DNA of 64,000 bases from Actinocrispum wychmicini (GTDB taxonomy: Bacteria > Actinomycetota > Actinomycetes > Mycobacteriales > Pseudonocardiaceae): the NCBI RefSeq assembly GCF_004345645.1, contig NZ_SLWS01000016.1, positions 62,001 through 126,000 of the forward strand, read 5' to 3'. Numbering within the stretch: the first letter of the stretch is position 1; each line of letters starts with the position of its first letter. Positions 16,010 through 25,394 of this stretch are shown one piece after another. The notes beneath the pieces were generated by a model. It made no database searches and was not told where the DNA came from. It saw only the letters and a list, made by a program, of their open reading frames with translations. A program made the translations under genes and the position numbers.

Positions 16010-16606
16010 ATGATCCGGTCGAGACGAGCGGACTATTCGGAATCGACCAAACAGGCGCTGGTCGACTCCGCGATCGACCTGTTCACCCGCAACGGCTACG
16101 CGGCCACCTCGCTCGACGCGATCGTCAAACGCTCCCGGGTCACCAAAGGCGCGCTGTACCACCACTTCAGCGGCAAACAGGCGCTGTTCGAGGCCGCGTT
16201 CAACCAGGTCGAGCAGAAGGCGATGGAACGGCTCACCGCGGCCGTCCACGGCGACGGCGAGCCGTGGGACCGGGCCATGGACGGCGTGCAGGAGTACATC
16301 CGCGTCTGCCTGGAGTCGAGCTACCAGCGGCTGGTCATCCGCGAGGCCCCGGTGGTGATGGGGATCGAGCGGTGGCGCGAGGCCGAGGAGCAGTTCAGCT
16401 TCGGCATCGTCAAGCACGTGGTGGAACTGCTGATCGACGCGGGCGAGATCGGCGACGTGCCGGTCGAGGTCACCGCGCGGATGATGTTCGCGTCCCTCGC
16501 CGCCGGCGCGATGATCATCGCCGACGCCGGCGACCCCAAGAAAGCCAGCGCGGACGTGTTCACCGCGCTCATCCACATGATCGAGGGCATCCGGCGCAAG
16601 GGGTGA
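16010..16606 (+). CDS. TetR-family transcriptional regulator
   Basis: About 198 aa. The N-terminal helix-turn-helix is clear (GYAATSLDAIVKRSRVTKGALYHHF, cited as the family signature region, residues about 26-50). A ligand-binding helical domain of the usual length follows. ATG 16010 is used; GTG 16004 is an alternative. The -10-like TAATCT lies so close that the mRNA may have almost no leader. It very probably binds the CATACC/GGTATG array upstream and may control the F420-type oxidoreductase gene downstream. Confidence 0.88.
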   Translation: MIRSRRADYSESTKQALVDSAIDLFTRNGYAATSLDAIVKRSRVTKGALYHHFSGKQALFEAAFNQVEQKAMERLTAAVHGDGEPWDRAMDGVQEYIRVCLESSYQRLVIREAPVVMGIERWREAEEQFSFGIVKHVVELLIDAGEIGDVPVEVTARMMFASLAAGAMIIADAGDPKKASADVFTALIHMIEGIRRKG

Positions 16607-16611
16607 CTAAC

Positions 16612-17550
16612 GTGTTCGACGTGGAACTACGGATCTTCACCGAGCCCCAGCAAGGCGCGACCTACCATGACCTGCTGAAGGTGGCGCGGGCCGCCGAGGA
16701 CGCGGGCTACGACGCGTTCTTCCGGTCCGACCACTACCTGGCCATGGGCGTCGACGGCATGCCCGGCCCGACCGACGCGTGGATCACCCTGGCCGGCCTG
16801 GCCGTGCAGACCAGCCGGATCCGGCTGGGCACCCTGATGACCCCGGCCACGTTCCGGCTGCCCGGCCCGCTCGCGATCAGCGTCGCCCAGGTGGACCAGA
16901 TGTCCCGGGGACGCGTCGAGTTCGGCTTCGGCAGCGGCTGGTACGCCGACGAACACACCGCGTACGGCATCCCGTTCCCGCCACTGGGCGAGCGGTTCGA
17001 CATCTACGCCGAGCAGCTGGAGATCCTCACCGGACTGTGGGGCACCCCGTTGGGGGAGAAGTTTTCGTTCAGTGGCAAGCACTACCAGCTGACCGACTCG
17101 CCGGCCCTGCCCAAACCCGCCCAACGTCCCCGGCCGCCGGTCCTGATCGGCGGCGCCGGCGCGAAACGGACCCCGGCGCTGGCCGCCCGGTTCGCCGACG
17201 AGTTCAACATCCCGTTCCACGGCCCGGACGACGCCGCCGCGCAGTTCGAGCGGGTGGACGCGGCGTGCCGCGCGATCGGCCGTGACCCCGCGGGCATGAT
17301 CCGGTCAACGGCCCAGACCACGTGTGTCGGCTGGGACGACGCCCAGGTCGCCCGGCGCGCCGAGGCCATCGGCAAGAACGTCGACGACCTGAAGGCGAAC
17401 GGGATCTGCGGCACGCCGGCCGAGGTCGTCGACCGGATCGGCCAGTGGGTGGAGAAGACCGGGATCACCCGGGTCTACCTGCAGATCCTGGACCTCACCG
17501 ACCTGGACCACCTGGACCTGATCGCCGCCGAGGTGGCTCCTCAGCTCTGA
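16612..17550 (+). CDS. LLM-class (luciferase-like) F420-dependent oxidoreductase
   Basis: About 312 aa. The luciferase-like TIM barrel is recognisable from FRSDHYLAM, RLGTLMTPATFRLPGPLA, and FGFGSGWYADEH to the C-terminal GTPAEVVDRI segment. Actinobacterial members use coenzyme F420 or FMN. GTG 16612 is preferred because AAGGGG lies 8 nt upstream; GTG 16603 would overlap the TetR stop but lacks a site. It is co-transcribed with the TetR gene. Its end overlaps lipB by 10 bp on the opposite strand. Confidence 0.86.
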   Translation: MFDVELRIFTEPQQGATYHDLLKVARAAEDAGYDAFFRSDHYLAMGVDGMPGPTDAWITLAGLAVQTSRIRLGTLMTPATFRLPGPLAISVAQVDQMSRGRVEFGFGSGWYADEHTAYGIPFPPLGERFDIYAEQLEILTGLWGTPLGEKFSFSGKHYQLTDSPALPKPAQRPRPPVLIGGAGAKRTPALAARFADEFNIPFHGPDDAAAQFERVDAACRAIGRDPAGMIRSTAQTTCVGWDDAQVARRAEAIGKNVDDLKANGICGTPAEVVDRIGQWVEKTGITRVYLQILDLTDLDHLDLIAAEVAPQL

Positions 17551-18287
17551 GGCCGCAACGCGAACGTCACTCCCGGGGTCTCGGGCTCGGCCGGCCTGGG
17601 CAGCCACTGGTCGGTCACCGGCAGCGTGCCCGCCAGGCTGTCGAGCACGAGGTCCCGGGCGGACGGCAGCACGTCGGCCACGGTCACGTCCTGGCCGAGC
17701 TCCCAGCTCAGGGACGTCACACCGGCGTCGCGGATGCCGCACGGCACGATCCGGTCGAACGCGCTCAGGTCGGCGTCGCAGTTGATCTCGAAGCCGTGCA
17801 TGGTCACGCCACGCTGCACACGGATGCCGATCGCGGCGATCTTGCGCTCCGGGCGGCGGTCGTCCGCGGGCAGCCACACCCCGCTGCGGCCCTCGACCCG
17901 GCCGGTCCGCAGGCCGAACTTGGCGCACACGGCGATGAGCGCCTCCTCGATCCGCCGCACGTACTGCACGACGTCGATCGGGTCGGCGAGCTTCACGATC
18001 GGGTAGCCGACCAGCTGGCCGGGACCGTGCCAGGTGATCTTCCCGCCGCGGTCCACGTCGATGACGGGCGTGCCGTCGGTGGGGCGCTCGTCGGGCAGGG
18101 TGCGTTTGCCGGCCGTGTACACCGAGGGGTGCTGTAGCAGCAGGAACGTGTCCGGGCCGGCGTCGTCGGCGCGGGCTTCAAGCAGTTCGCGCTGCATGTC
18201 CCAGGCGGCCAGGTAGTCGATGGTGCCGATCTCGCGCGTCACCACGGGCTGCGTGCTGGCGCGGCACGATGTCTCCGCAACGATCAC
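17541..18287 (-). CDS. lipB: Octanoyltransferase (lipoate biosynthesis)
   Basis: 248 aa. It transfers octanoate from acyl carrier protein to lipoyl domains before LipA acts. The family motif ITWHGPGQLVGYPI, the lysine in RKIAAIGIRV, and the catalytic cysteine in DRIVPCGI are all present. It lies in the minus-strand series E3-E2-epimerase-phosphatase-lipB, a common actinobacterial order. Confidence 0.96.
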   Translation of the reverse strand: MIVAETSCRASTQPVVTREIGTIDYLAAWDMQRELLEARADDAGPDTFLLLQHPSVYTAGKRTLPDERPTDGTPVIDVDRGGKITWHGPGQLVGYPIVKLADPIDVVQYVRRIEEALIAVCAKFGLRTGRVEGRSGVWLPADDRRPERKIAAIGIRVQRGVTMHGFEINCDADLSAFDRIVPCGIRDAGVTSLSWELGQDVTVADVLPSARDLVLDSLAGTLPVTDQWLPRPAEPETPGVTFALRPQS

Positions 18288-18296
18288 CCTCGAACT

Positions 18297-18899
18297 CTAC
18301 GCCCTTCGAACCGGCACCAATCGGAGGACCAAAGCGAAGATCAGACCGACTCCGGTCACACCGATCACCGCGCCGATCACGTCCGTGAGCCAGTGCACGC
18401 CGAGCATCACCCGGCACGCGGCCGCGCCCGCCGTCAGCGCAGCGGCCAACGCGATCACCCACGGCAGCGCGCGCCGCGCGAACCACGCGCACAGCAGGAC
18501 AGCGGTGAACCCAACGCACGCCACGGACACTGTGTGCCCGCTCGGGTACGCGAACTCCGGGTACAGCCGTGGCCGCAGGCGCTTGAAGACGTCCTTGAAC
18601 AACGACAAGCCGCGGCACGCCAACAGCACGACCAGGCAGCGCAGCACCACACCGGCTTCCCAGTTGCGGTCCTGGATCCACATGAGAACGACCAGACCGG
18701 CCAGTGCGACGGCCGCCACGATCGGCACGATCGGGCCGAGAATGTCGGTCAGGACCTGAACTGTCCTGTCGTTCACGTACGTCGTGCCGATCGCGTCCGA
18801 GATCTGGGTGTCGATCCACGGCACGGAGTCCCGCACCCACAGCCCCAGCAGAAGGAACACGGCAACGAGCGCGGCGCCCCAGATTCCGGCCTTCTTCAC
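18297..18899 (-). CDS. PAP2-family membrane phosphatase
   Basis: 200 aa with about five or six membrane helices. The three phosphatase signatures are complete: K(x6)RP in KDVFKRLRP, PSGH, and R(x5)H(x3)D in RVMLGVHWLTD. Such enzymes remove phosphate from lipid phosphates or undecaprenyl pyrophosphate outside the membrane. GTG 18899 overlaps the stop of the epimerase gene upstream (GTGA), so the two are coupled. Translation upstream of this GTG in the same frame is antisense to nothing useful and is not part of the protein. Confidence 0.88.
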   Translation of the reverse strand: MKKAGIWGAALVAVFLLLGLWVRDSVPWIDTQISDAIGTTYVNDRTVQVLTDILGPIVPIVAAVALAGLVVLMWIQDRNWEAGVVLRCLVVLLACRGLSLFKDVFKRLRPRLYPEFAYPSGHTVSVACVGFTAVLLCAWFARRALPWVIALAAALTAGAAACRVMLGVHWLTDVIGAVIGVTGVGLIFALVLRLVPVRRA

Positions 18900-19780
18900 A
18901 GCACCGACCTCAACGCCGGCTCGACCAACGAATACTCGAACTTGAACCCGTTGTCCTGCAACACTTTTGGTACCACGCGCTGGCTGGCCAGCGCGGCGTC
19001 GTCGACCAGTTCGGTGCCCAGCACGGCCCGCAGCGCGAACTTCGGCACCACCCAGGGCGCCGGGCGACCGAGGACGCGGGCCAGCACGCGGGTGAACTCG
19101 GCGTTGGTGACCGGGTTCGGCGCGGTTAGGTTGACCGGGCCGGTCACTGTGTTGGTCAGGGTGAACATGATGGCCGCGATCTCGTCCTCGTGGTGGATCC
19201 ACGGCATGTACTGGCGGCCGTCGCCGAGCCGCCCGCCGAGCATCACCGAGAACAGTGTCCGCAGTGGACCGAGCAGACCACCGCGCGGGGACAGCACAAG
19301 ACCGGTCCGCAGGGTCACGACCCGCGCGCCGGCCTCGGTCGCGGCCGTGGTCGCGGCCTCCCACTCAGTGCACATCGTGGACAGAAACCCGGTGCCCGCC
19401 GGGGTCGCCTCGTCGATCTCGGCGGCGCCGTGGTCGCCGTAGTAGCCGACCGCGTTCGCGTTGACCAGCAACGGGATCCGGTGTTCGGCGACGGCCGCGG
19501 CGAGCACCTCGGTCGGCTCAATCCGACCGTCCACAATCGCCTGCTTGCGCGCGCCGGACAGCCGGTTGAGGGTGATCGCCGGACCGCACAGGTTGACCAC
19601 GGCGTCGACGCCGTCCAAAGCGCCGTCCTCGATCCGCGCGGCCGGCGGGTCCCACGTACGTTCGTCCGCCGCGGTCGCGGGCCGCCGGACCAACCGGACC
19701 ACCTCATGCCGGTCGCGGCGGAGCGTGGCGACGAGCTCGGTCCCGATCAGGCCGGACGAGCCAGCCACAACGACACGCAT
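18896..19780 (-). CDS. TIGR01777-family NAD-dependent epimerase-like protein (DUF1731 C-terminus)
   Basis: 294 aa. It begins with the Rossmann signature MRVVVAGSSGLIGTEL, which fixes ATG 19780, and contains SAVGYYG-type (NAVGYYGDHG) and LRTGLVLSPRGG segments of the SulA/epimerase family. The DUF1731 end (PAPWVVPKFALRAVLG) is present. The true substrate of the family is not established. A conserved neighbour of lipB and the E2 gene in actinobacteria. Confidence 0.9.
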   Translation of the reverse strand: MRVVVAGSSGLIGTELVATLRRDRHEVVRLVRRPATAADERTWDPPAARIEDGALDGVDAVVNLCGPAITLNRLSGARKQAIVDGRIEPTEVLAAAVAEHRIPLLVNANAVGYYGDHGAAEIDEATPAGTGFLSTMCTEWEAATTAATEAGARVVTLRTGLVLSPRGGLLGPLRTLFSVMLGGRLGDGRQYMPWIHHEDEIAAIMFTLTNTVTGPVNLTAPNPVTNAEFTRVLARVLGRPAPWVVPKFALRAVLGTELVDDAALASQRVVPKVLQDNGFKFEYSLVEPALRSVL

Positions 19781-19808
19781 GTGCCTGATCGTAGTTCCGC
19801 CGGGTGAT

Positions 19809-19857
19809 GTGGTCTTCAAGACCCGCCAACCCTGTGGACAAGGGTCTTGAAGACCAC
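19809..19857. terminator. Strong inverted repeat between E2 gene and epimerase gene
   Basis: Two 16-base arms, GTGGTCTTCAAGACCC (19809-19824) and its exact complement (19842-19857), enclose a 17-base loop. Each arm is itself almost palindromic (GGTCTT-C-AAGACC). No T-run follows, so it is either a factor-dependent terminator, a processing/stability hairpin in the minus-strand transcript, or a protein site. Confidence 0.6.
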
Positions 19858-19870
19858 CCAACCCCGGCGG

Positions 19871-21556
19871 TCAGAGGCCGAGTTCGGCCTCGAAGTTGCC
19901 TTCTTCCAGACGGCGTTTGATCGTCGACAGGAAGCGGCCCGCGTCCGCGCCGTCCACCAGGCGGTGGTCGTACGTCAGGCACAGGTACACCATCGAGCGG
20001 ATGGCGATGGTGTCGTCGCCGCTGTCGTCGGTGAGGACGACCGGGCGCTTCACCACCACGCCGACGCCGAGGATGCCGACCTGCGGCTGCAGGATGATCG
20101 GCGTGTCCGACAGGGCGCCCGCGCTGCCCAGGTTGGTCAGCGAGAACGTGCCGCCGGCCAGCTCGTCCGGCTTGATCTTGTTCGACCGGGCCCGCGCGGC
20201 CAGGTCGGCGATCTTGTGCGCCAGGCCGGCCAGGTTGAGGTCACCTGCGTCGTGGATCACCGCGTTGAGCAGGCCACGCTCGGTGTCGATGGCGATGCCG
20301 AGGTGCTCGGCGCCGTGGTACGTGACCTCCTTGGCCTCCTCGTCGATGGACGCGTTCAGCTTCGGGTGCTGCTTGAGCGCCTCCACCGCGGCCTTGGCGA
20401 AGAACGGCAGGAACGTCAGCTTGATGCCCTCACGGGCCTCGAACGCCGTCTTCGCGCGCTGCCGCAACCGGGCGACCTTGGTGACGTCCACCTCGAACAG
20501 CTGGGTCAGCTGGGCCGAGACCTGCAGCGACTCCCGGGTGCGCTGCGCCACGATCTGCCGCAGCCGCGGCAGTTTCTCGGTCTTTCCACGCAGCGCGGCC
20601 GCTTCGGCGGACGGCTGGGCGGGCGCGGCGGCGGCCACGGGTGCCGGGGCGGCCGGAGCCGGGGCGGGCTGCTTGGCGGCCTCGATCGCGGCGACCACGT
20701 CCTGCTTGCGGATCCGGCCGCCGACCCCGGTGCCGGACACCGCGGTCAGGTCGATTCCGTTCTCCGAAGCCAGCTTGCGCACCAACGGCGTCACGTACGG
20801 CGCCTCGCCCGACCGGTCGTTGTTGTTGACCGTCTGCGCCGCCGGAGCTGGCGCGGGCGCGGGCGTCGGGGCCGGTGGGGGTGCCTGCTGGGCCACCGGC
20901 TCAGGTGCCGGTGCCGGAGCGGGAGTGGGCTGCGGAGCCGGTGCGGCCGGTGCGGCGGCGCCGGAGCCGATCACGGCGAGCTGGCCGCCGACCGCGACGG
21001 TGGCGTCCTCAGGCGCGCTGATCTCCAGCAACGTGCCGGCGACCGGCGACGGGATCTCGGTGTCCACCTTGTCGGTGGAGACCTCCAGCAGTGGCTCGTC
21101 GACGTCGACCGAGTCGCCGACCTGCTTGAGCCACCGGGTGACCGTGCCCTCGGTGACGCTCTCGCCGAGCTCCGGCATGGTCACCGGGGTCCCCGAAGCC
21201 GGCGCTGCGGGCGCCGACGCGACCGGGGCCGCAGGTTCCGGTGTGGGCTCCGGCTGTGGTTCCGGGGCGGCTTGGACCGGCGCGGCGGCTGGGGTGGGCT
21301 CCGCCGCGGGCGCGGCCGAGCCGTCGCCGATCACGGCCAGTTCGGCGCCGATCTCGACGGTCTCGTCCTCCTGGGCGACGATGCGCTCGAGCACACCGGC
21401 CGCCGGCGAGGGGATCTCGGTGTCGACCTTGTCGGTGGAGACCTCCAGCAGTGGCTCGTCGACCTCGACGGGGTCGCCGACCTGCTTGAGCCACCGGGTG
21501 ACCGTGCCCTCGGTGACGCTCTCGCCGAGGGCCGGCATCTGGACGGAGAAGGCCAT
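19871..21556 (-). CDS. sucB: Dihydrolipoamide acyltransferase (E2) with two lipoyl domains
   Basis: 561 aa. ATG 21556 (MAFSVQMP) follows AGGAG at good spacing. Two near-identical N-terminal lipoyl domains each carry the lipoylation site STDKVDTEIPSP. Ala/Pro-rich linkers, an E3/E1-binding domain (YVTPLVRKLASENGID) and the catalytic domain ending in DHRLVDGADAG follow. It is the core of pyruvate and/or 2-oxoglutarate dehydrogenase; in mycobacteria the syntenic protein is DlaT. It needs LipB and LipA, encoded just downstream. The E3 gene lies 25 bp upstream. Confidence 0.95.
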   Translation of the reverse strand: MAFSVQMPALGESVTEGTVTRWLKQVGDPVEVDEPLLEVSTDKVDTEIPSPAAGVLERIVAQEDETVEIGAELAVIGDGSAAPAAEPTPAAAPVQAAPEPQPEPTPEPAAPVASAPAAPASGTPVTMPELGESVTEGTVTRWLKQVGDSVDVDEPLLEVSTDKVDTEIPSPVAGTLLEISAPEDATVAVGGQLAVIGSGAAAPAAPAPQPTPAPAPAPEPVAQQAPPPAPTPAPAPAPAAQTVNNNDRSGEAPYVTPLVRKLASENGIDLTAVSGTGVGGRIRKQDVVAAIEAAKQPAPAPAAPAPVAAAAPAQPSAEAAALRGKTEKLPRLRQIVAQRTRESLQVSAQLTQLFEVDVTKVARLRQRAKTAFEAREGIKLTFLPFFAKAAVEALKQHPKLNASIDEEAKEVTYHGAEHLGIAIDTERGLLNAVIHDAGDLNLAGLAHKIADLAARARSNKIKPDELAGGTFSLTNLGSAGALSDTPIILQPQVGILGVGVVVKRPVVLTDDSGDDTIAIRSMVYLCLTYDHRLVDGADAGRFLSTIKRRLEEGNFEAELGL

Positions 21557-21581
21557 TGTTTCGCTGACTCCTCGTGCTTGT

Positions 21582-22952
21582 TCAGCCGTGCACGTGCAGT
21601 GGCTTGCCGGCAAGGGCGAGGAAGGCCTCGCCGATGGCTTCGGTCTGCGTTGGGTGGGCGTGGATGAGCGGGGCGACGTCCTCGGGGTACGCCTCCCAGC
21701 CGTAGATCAGCTGAGCCTCACCGATGAGCTCCCCGACGCGCTCACCGACCAGGGTCATGCCGACGACGGGGCCGTCCGGTGCCTTGATCACCTTCACGCC
21801 CCCGGCCGTCTTCAGGATCTTGCTCTTGCCGTTGCCGGCCAGGTCGTAGACGAGGGTCTGCGCGGAGCCGTACTTCTCCTTGGCGGCCGCCTCGGTCAGG
21901 CCGACCGAGGCCACCTCGGGCTTGCAGTACGTCACCCGCGGGATGCCCGCCTCGTCGATCACCTTCGGGTTGAGGCCCTGAATCTGCTCGGCCACGAAGA
22001 TGCCCTGCTGGAAGCCGCGGTGCGCGAGCTGTAGGCCCGGCACGATGTCGCCGACCGCGTACACGTTCGGCAGGTTGGTGCGCAGCCGGTCGTCGGTCAG
22101 GACGAAGCCGCGCTCCATGGCCAGCCCGGCCTCCTCGTAGCCCATGGCGGCGGTGTTCGGGCCGCGGCCGACCGCGACCAGCAGCAGGTCGGCCTCGAAC
22201 TGATCACCCGACTCCAGCGACACGGTCACCGTGTCGCCGGCCTGGGTGGCACCGGTGAACCGCACCCCGGTCTTGAACTTGATGCCGCGCTTGCGGAAGG
22301 CCCGCTCCAGCTGCTTGGACGCGTACTCGTCCTCCAGCGGCACCAGCCGCGGCAGCGCTTCCACGATGGTCACGTCCGCGCCGAACGACTTCCACACGCT
22401 GGCGAACTCGACGCCGATCACGCCGCCGCCCAGCACCACCACCCGCTCGGGCACGTAGTCCAGGTTGAGCGCCTGGTCGCTGGTGATGATCCGGCCGCCG
22501 ATCTCCAAGCCGGGCAGGGTCTTGGCGTACGAGCCGCTGGCCAGGACCACGTTCTTGCCGATGTAGCGGTCGCCGCCGACCTCGACGGTGTTCGGCGCGA
22601 CGAACCGGCCGGTGCCCTCGACCAACTGGACCTTGTTCAGCTTGGCCAGCCCCTGCAGCCCCTTGTAGAGCTGCGCGACCACGCCGTCCTTGTAGGAGTT
22701 CACGCCGTTGATGTCGATGCCCTCGAGTGAGCTCTTGACCCCGAACTGGTCACCCTCGCGCACGTTGTCGGCGATCTCCGCGGCGTGCAGCAACGCCTTC
22801 GTCGGGATACAGCCCCGGTGCAGGCACGTGCCGCCGAACTTGTCCTTCTCCACCACGATCACGGACAGGCCGAGCTCGGCCGCGCGGAACGCGCAGGCAT
22901 AGCCTCCCGACCCGCCACCCAAGATCACCAGGTCAGCGGAGGTGTCACTCAC
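21582..22952 (-). CDS. lpdA: Dihydrolipoamide dehydrogenase (E3)
   Basis: 456 aa FAD enzyme that reoxidises the lipoyl groups of E2. FAD motif GGGSGGYA, redox pair GGTCLHRGC, NAD motif VLGGGVIGVEFAS, and C-terminal catalytic HAHPTQTE are all intact. First gene of the minus-strand E3-E2 unit; the 162-bp gap at 22953-23114 must hold its promoter and that of the divergent small gene. Confidence 0.96.
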   Translation of the reverse strand: MSDTSADLVILGGGSGGYACAFRAAELGLSVIVVEKDKFGGTCLHRGCIPTKALLHAAEIADNVREGDQFGVKSSLEGIDINGVNSYKDGVVAQLYKGLQGLAKLNKVQLVEGTGRFVAPNTVEVGGDRYIGKNVVLASGSYAKTLPGLEIGGRIITSDQALNLDYVPERVVVLGGGVIGVEFASVWKSFGADVTIVEALPRLVPLEDEYASKQLERAFRKRGIKFKTGVRFTGATQAGDTVTVSLESGDQFEADLLLVAVGRGPNTAAMGYEEAGLAMERGFVLTDDRLRTNLPNVYAVGDIVPGLQLAHRGFQQGIFVAEQIQGLNPKVIDEAGIPRVTYCKPEVASVGLTEAAAKEKYGSAQTLVYDLAGNGKSKILKTAGGVKVIKAPDGPVVGMTLVGERVGELIGEAQLIYGWEAYPEDVAPLIHAHPTQTEAIGEAFLALAGKPLHVHG

Positions 22953-23114
22953 TGGGTCTCCTCATCTTGTGTCCGTGCCGGTAGGCCACGGCCCGACCAC
23001 ACGCCATCTTGTCACTTCATCGGGCAGGCTTGCGAACTGGCCAGGTGTGGCGTCACCGCCACGGGCCGGCCGGCGGAGAATCATCGGTGAGAAGTACCCG
23101 AGAGAGGGGACGAG

Positions 23115-23450
23115 GTGGGGATTTTCGATCGGCTGCGCGGCAAGCCCAAGGCGGGGGTGACCCGAACGGCCAGCTCACGGGACGTCGAGCACCTGGCCGA
23201 ATGGGCCCGGCAGCGGCGCGGCGTCGAAGCCTTTGTGGAGCCCCGGACCAATGTGACCCATACGACTGTGGTCCTGGTCGCACACGACGGGGAGTGGACC
23301 CGCCGCCGGGTGGACGACGCCGAAGCGGCCCGCTCACTGGGCAAGAAGCTGAGCATCCCGGTCTACGACGCGGCGATAGTCGGCTATCCCCAGCGCATGC
23401 GCGACTACACCAGCCGCAAAGCCGCCGAGGAGAAGCGGCGCAGAGCTTGA
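23115..23450 (+). CDS. Small conserved actinobacterial protein
   Basis: 111 aa, no catalytic motif recognised. It starts at GTG 23115 behind the purine-rich GAGAGGGGACGAG. The sequence has a basic N-terminus, a mixed alpha/beta core (FVEPRTNVTHTTVVLVAHDGEW) and a charged tail ending in RKAAEEKRRRA. It resembles short proteins seen next to E3/aminopeptidase genes in other actinobacteria. It is probably cytoplasmic. Confidence 0.75.
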   Translation: MGIFDRLRGKPKAGVTRTASSRDVEHLAEWARQRRGVEAFVEPRTNVTHTTVVLVAHDGEWTRRRVDDAEAARSLGKKLSIPVYDAAIVGYPQRMRDYTSRKAAEEKRRRA

Positions 23451-23647
23451 TTGTCCTCGCTCCGCTCGGCCGGACTTGGTCGCCTGAAGCCGGCCTGTGT
23501 CCACCGCCGACCCCCTACAGGGGCCGCCCACCCCCACCGGTCCACCCCGCCCCACGCGACCGACATCTCCGCTCGGGGCTGAGTGGCGCTGTGCCTGGGG
23601 CGATGTCGGGCGTGTTGCGGGGCGTAAATGACCGGCGCGACCAAGTC

Positions 23648-23676
23648 GGGGCTCGTGAGCGCAGCTCACGAGCCCC
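23648..23676. terminator. Terminator hairpin between aminopeptidase and small protein genes
   Basis: A perfect 13-bp stem (GGGGCTCGTGAGC and its complement) with a 3-nt loop lies 11 bp beyond the stop of pepA, in a convergent gap. The remainder of 23451-23647 shows no gene and no clear signal. Confidence 0.75.
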
Positions 23677-23686
23677 GCTGCGCTAA

Positions 23687-25162
23687 TCAACCGTTCTCAG
23701 CGATGTCGGCGAGGACGGCGGCGATGGTTCGGACCGGGACTCCGGTGCCGCCGCGGCTGGTGTAGCCCCAGGGGCCGGCGGAGTTGTAGGCCGGGCCGGC
23801 CACGTCGATGTGGGCCCACTGCAGGCCGTCGGCGACGAACTCGCGCAGGAAGATGCCGGCCGCGAGCATGCCGCCCCACCGGTGGCCGGTGACGTTCGCC
23901 AGGTCCGCCACCCGCGAGTCCAAATCGGAGCGCAGCTCGTCGGGCAGCGGCATCGGCCACGCGTGCTCGCCCACCGCCTGGGCGATCGACGCGACCCGGT
24001 CGCGGAACTCGTCCGAGCCCATCACGCCGGCTGTACGCTTGCCGAGCGCCACCACCTGGGCGCCGGTCAGGGTGGCGGTCTCAATGAGATAGTCCGGGGC
24101 GTCCTCGCCGGCCCGCACGATCGCGTCGGCCAGGATCAGCCGGCCCTCCGCGTCGGTGTTGAGCACCTCCACGGTCTTGCCGCCGTACATGGTCAGCACG
24201 TCACCGGGCCGGTAGGACGTGCCGGACGGCATGTTCTCGGCGATCGGCACGGTCGCGATCACCTCGAGCGGGTACTTCAGCTTCGCGGCCAGCAGCACGG
24301 ACGCGATCACGGCCGCGGCGCCGGACATGTCGCTGGTCATCTCGTCCATGTTCGCCGCTGGCTTGATGGAGATGCCGCCGGTGTCGAACGTGATGCCCTT
24401 GCCGACCAGCGCGACCTTCTTCGACGCCTTCGGGCCCTTGTAGGACAGCCGGACCAGGCGGGGCAGGCGGGACGAGCCGCTGCCGACGCCGAGGATGCCG
24501 CCGTAGCCGCCTTTGCGCAGGGCCTTGTCGTCGAGGATCTCGACGGTCACGCCGGCGGCACTGGCCAGCGCCGCGGCGCGCTCCGCGAAGGACGCCGGGA
24601 ACAGGTCGTTCGGCGGGGTGTTGATGAAGTCGCGGGCGGTGGTCACCGCCTCGCCGATCGCGGTGGCCGCCTTGAGCACGGCCTTGTTCTCCTTGGTGCC
24701 CTCGGCGGCGAGGTCGACCCGGGCGACCGAGCCGTCGCCGTTCTCCGACGACTTGTACTTCGTGAAGCTGTACGCGCCCAGGACGGTGCCTTCGACGGCG
24801 GCGTGCAGGTCCACAGCGGACAGGTAGGTGAGCGCGCGCTTCACTCCGGTCAGTGCGCGGGTCGCGGCGCCGGACGCGCGGCGTACCTGCTCCGGGGTGG
24901 CCTCGCTGCCCAGGCCGACCGCGATGACCAGGCCGGCGGGCAGTCGGCCGAGGGTGGGGATCTTCACGACCTCCTCGGCCTTGCCTGTGGCGCCGAGGGT
25001 CTTGAGCACGTCGACGAGGGTGCCGTCGAACGCCTCGTCGACCGCGTCGCTACCGGGGGCGAGCGCGAAGCCTTCCCCCTGCTGCACTGTCCCGATCACC
25101 ACGACGTCGGCCGTGGTCTCGGTGACAGCTGTGTCGGACAGGGCGAGTTTGGGGGCGGTCAC
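23687..25162 (-). CDS. pepA: Leucyl aminopeptidase (M17)
   Basis: 491 aa two-metal aminopeptidase that trims N-terminal residues from peptides. The M17 signature NTDAEGRLILADA is present, as are metal-binding segments VGKGITFDTGGISIKP and the DEMTSDMSGAAAV region. It forms cytoplasmic hexamers in known members. Its place beside the E3/E2 genes is the same as in mycobacteria. Confidence 0.95.
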   Translation of the reverse strand: MTAPKLALSDTAVTETTADVVVIGTVQQGEGFALAPGSDAVDEAFDGTLVDVLKTLGATGKAEEVVKIPTLGRLPAGLVIAVGLGSEATPEQVRRASGAATRALTGVKRALTYLSAVDLHAAVEGTVLGAYSFTKYKSSENGDGSVARVDLAAEGTKENKAVLKAATAIGEAVTTARDFINTPPNDLFPASFAERAAALASAAGVTVEILDDKALRKGGYGGILGVGSGSSRLPRLVRLSYKGPKASKKVALVGKGITFDTGGISIKPAANMDEMTSDMSGAAAVIASVLLAAKLKYPLEVIATVPIAENMPSGTSYRPGDVLTMYGGKTVEVLNTDAEGRLILADAIVRAGEDAPDYLIETATLTGAQVVALGKRTAGVMGSDEFRDRVASIAQAVGEHAWPMPLPDELRSDLDSRVADLANVTGHRWGGMLAAGIFLREFVADGLQWAHIDVAGPAYNSAGPWGYTSRGGTGVPVRTIAAVLADIAENG

Positions 25163-25394
25163 TGGCTACTCCTCGTTACACGGTTGATAGTGACGCATGC
25201 TAATGACCCGACGGTGCCCCGTGGCCGGTCAGGGGTCGTGGGATGTTCGCGTATTTGCCAGAGACTGTGAACGCGAACGCCCCACCTTCACCGGCGTGTC
25301 GCGTGATGCTCACACCGGGTAGCGGTTGGCTAGAACGAGTGAACCAACTGATGACCCGCTGGTCTGAATTGCCGGGATCTGGAAGGGTGATCCC

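Noticed and set aside
20990..21550. Tandem DNA repeats in the E2 gene as a possible mobile or recombination element
   Set aside because: They encode two lipoyl domains, a normal feature of this protein family.
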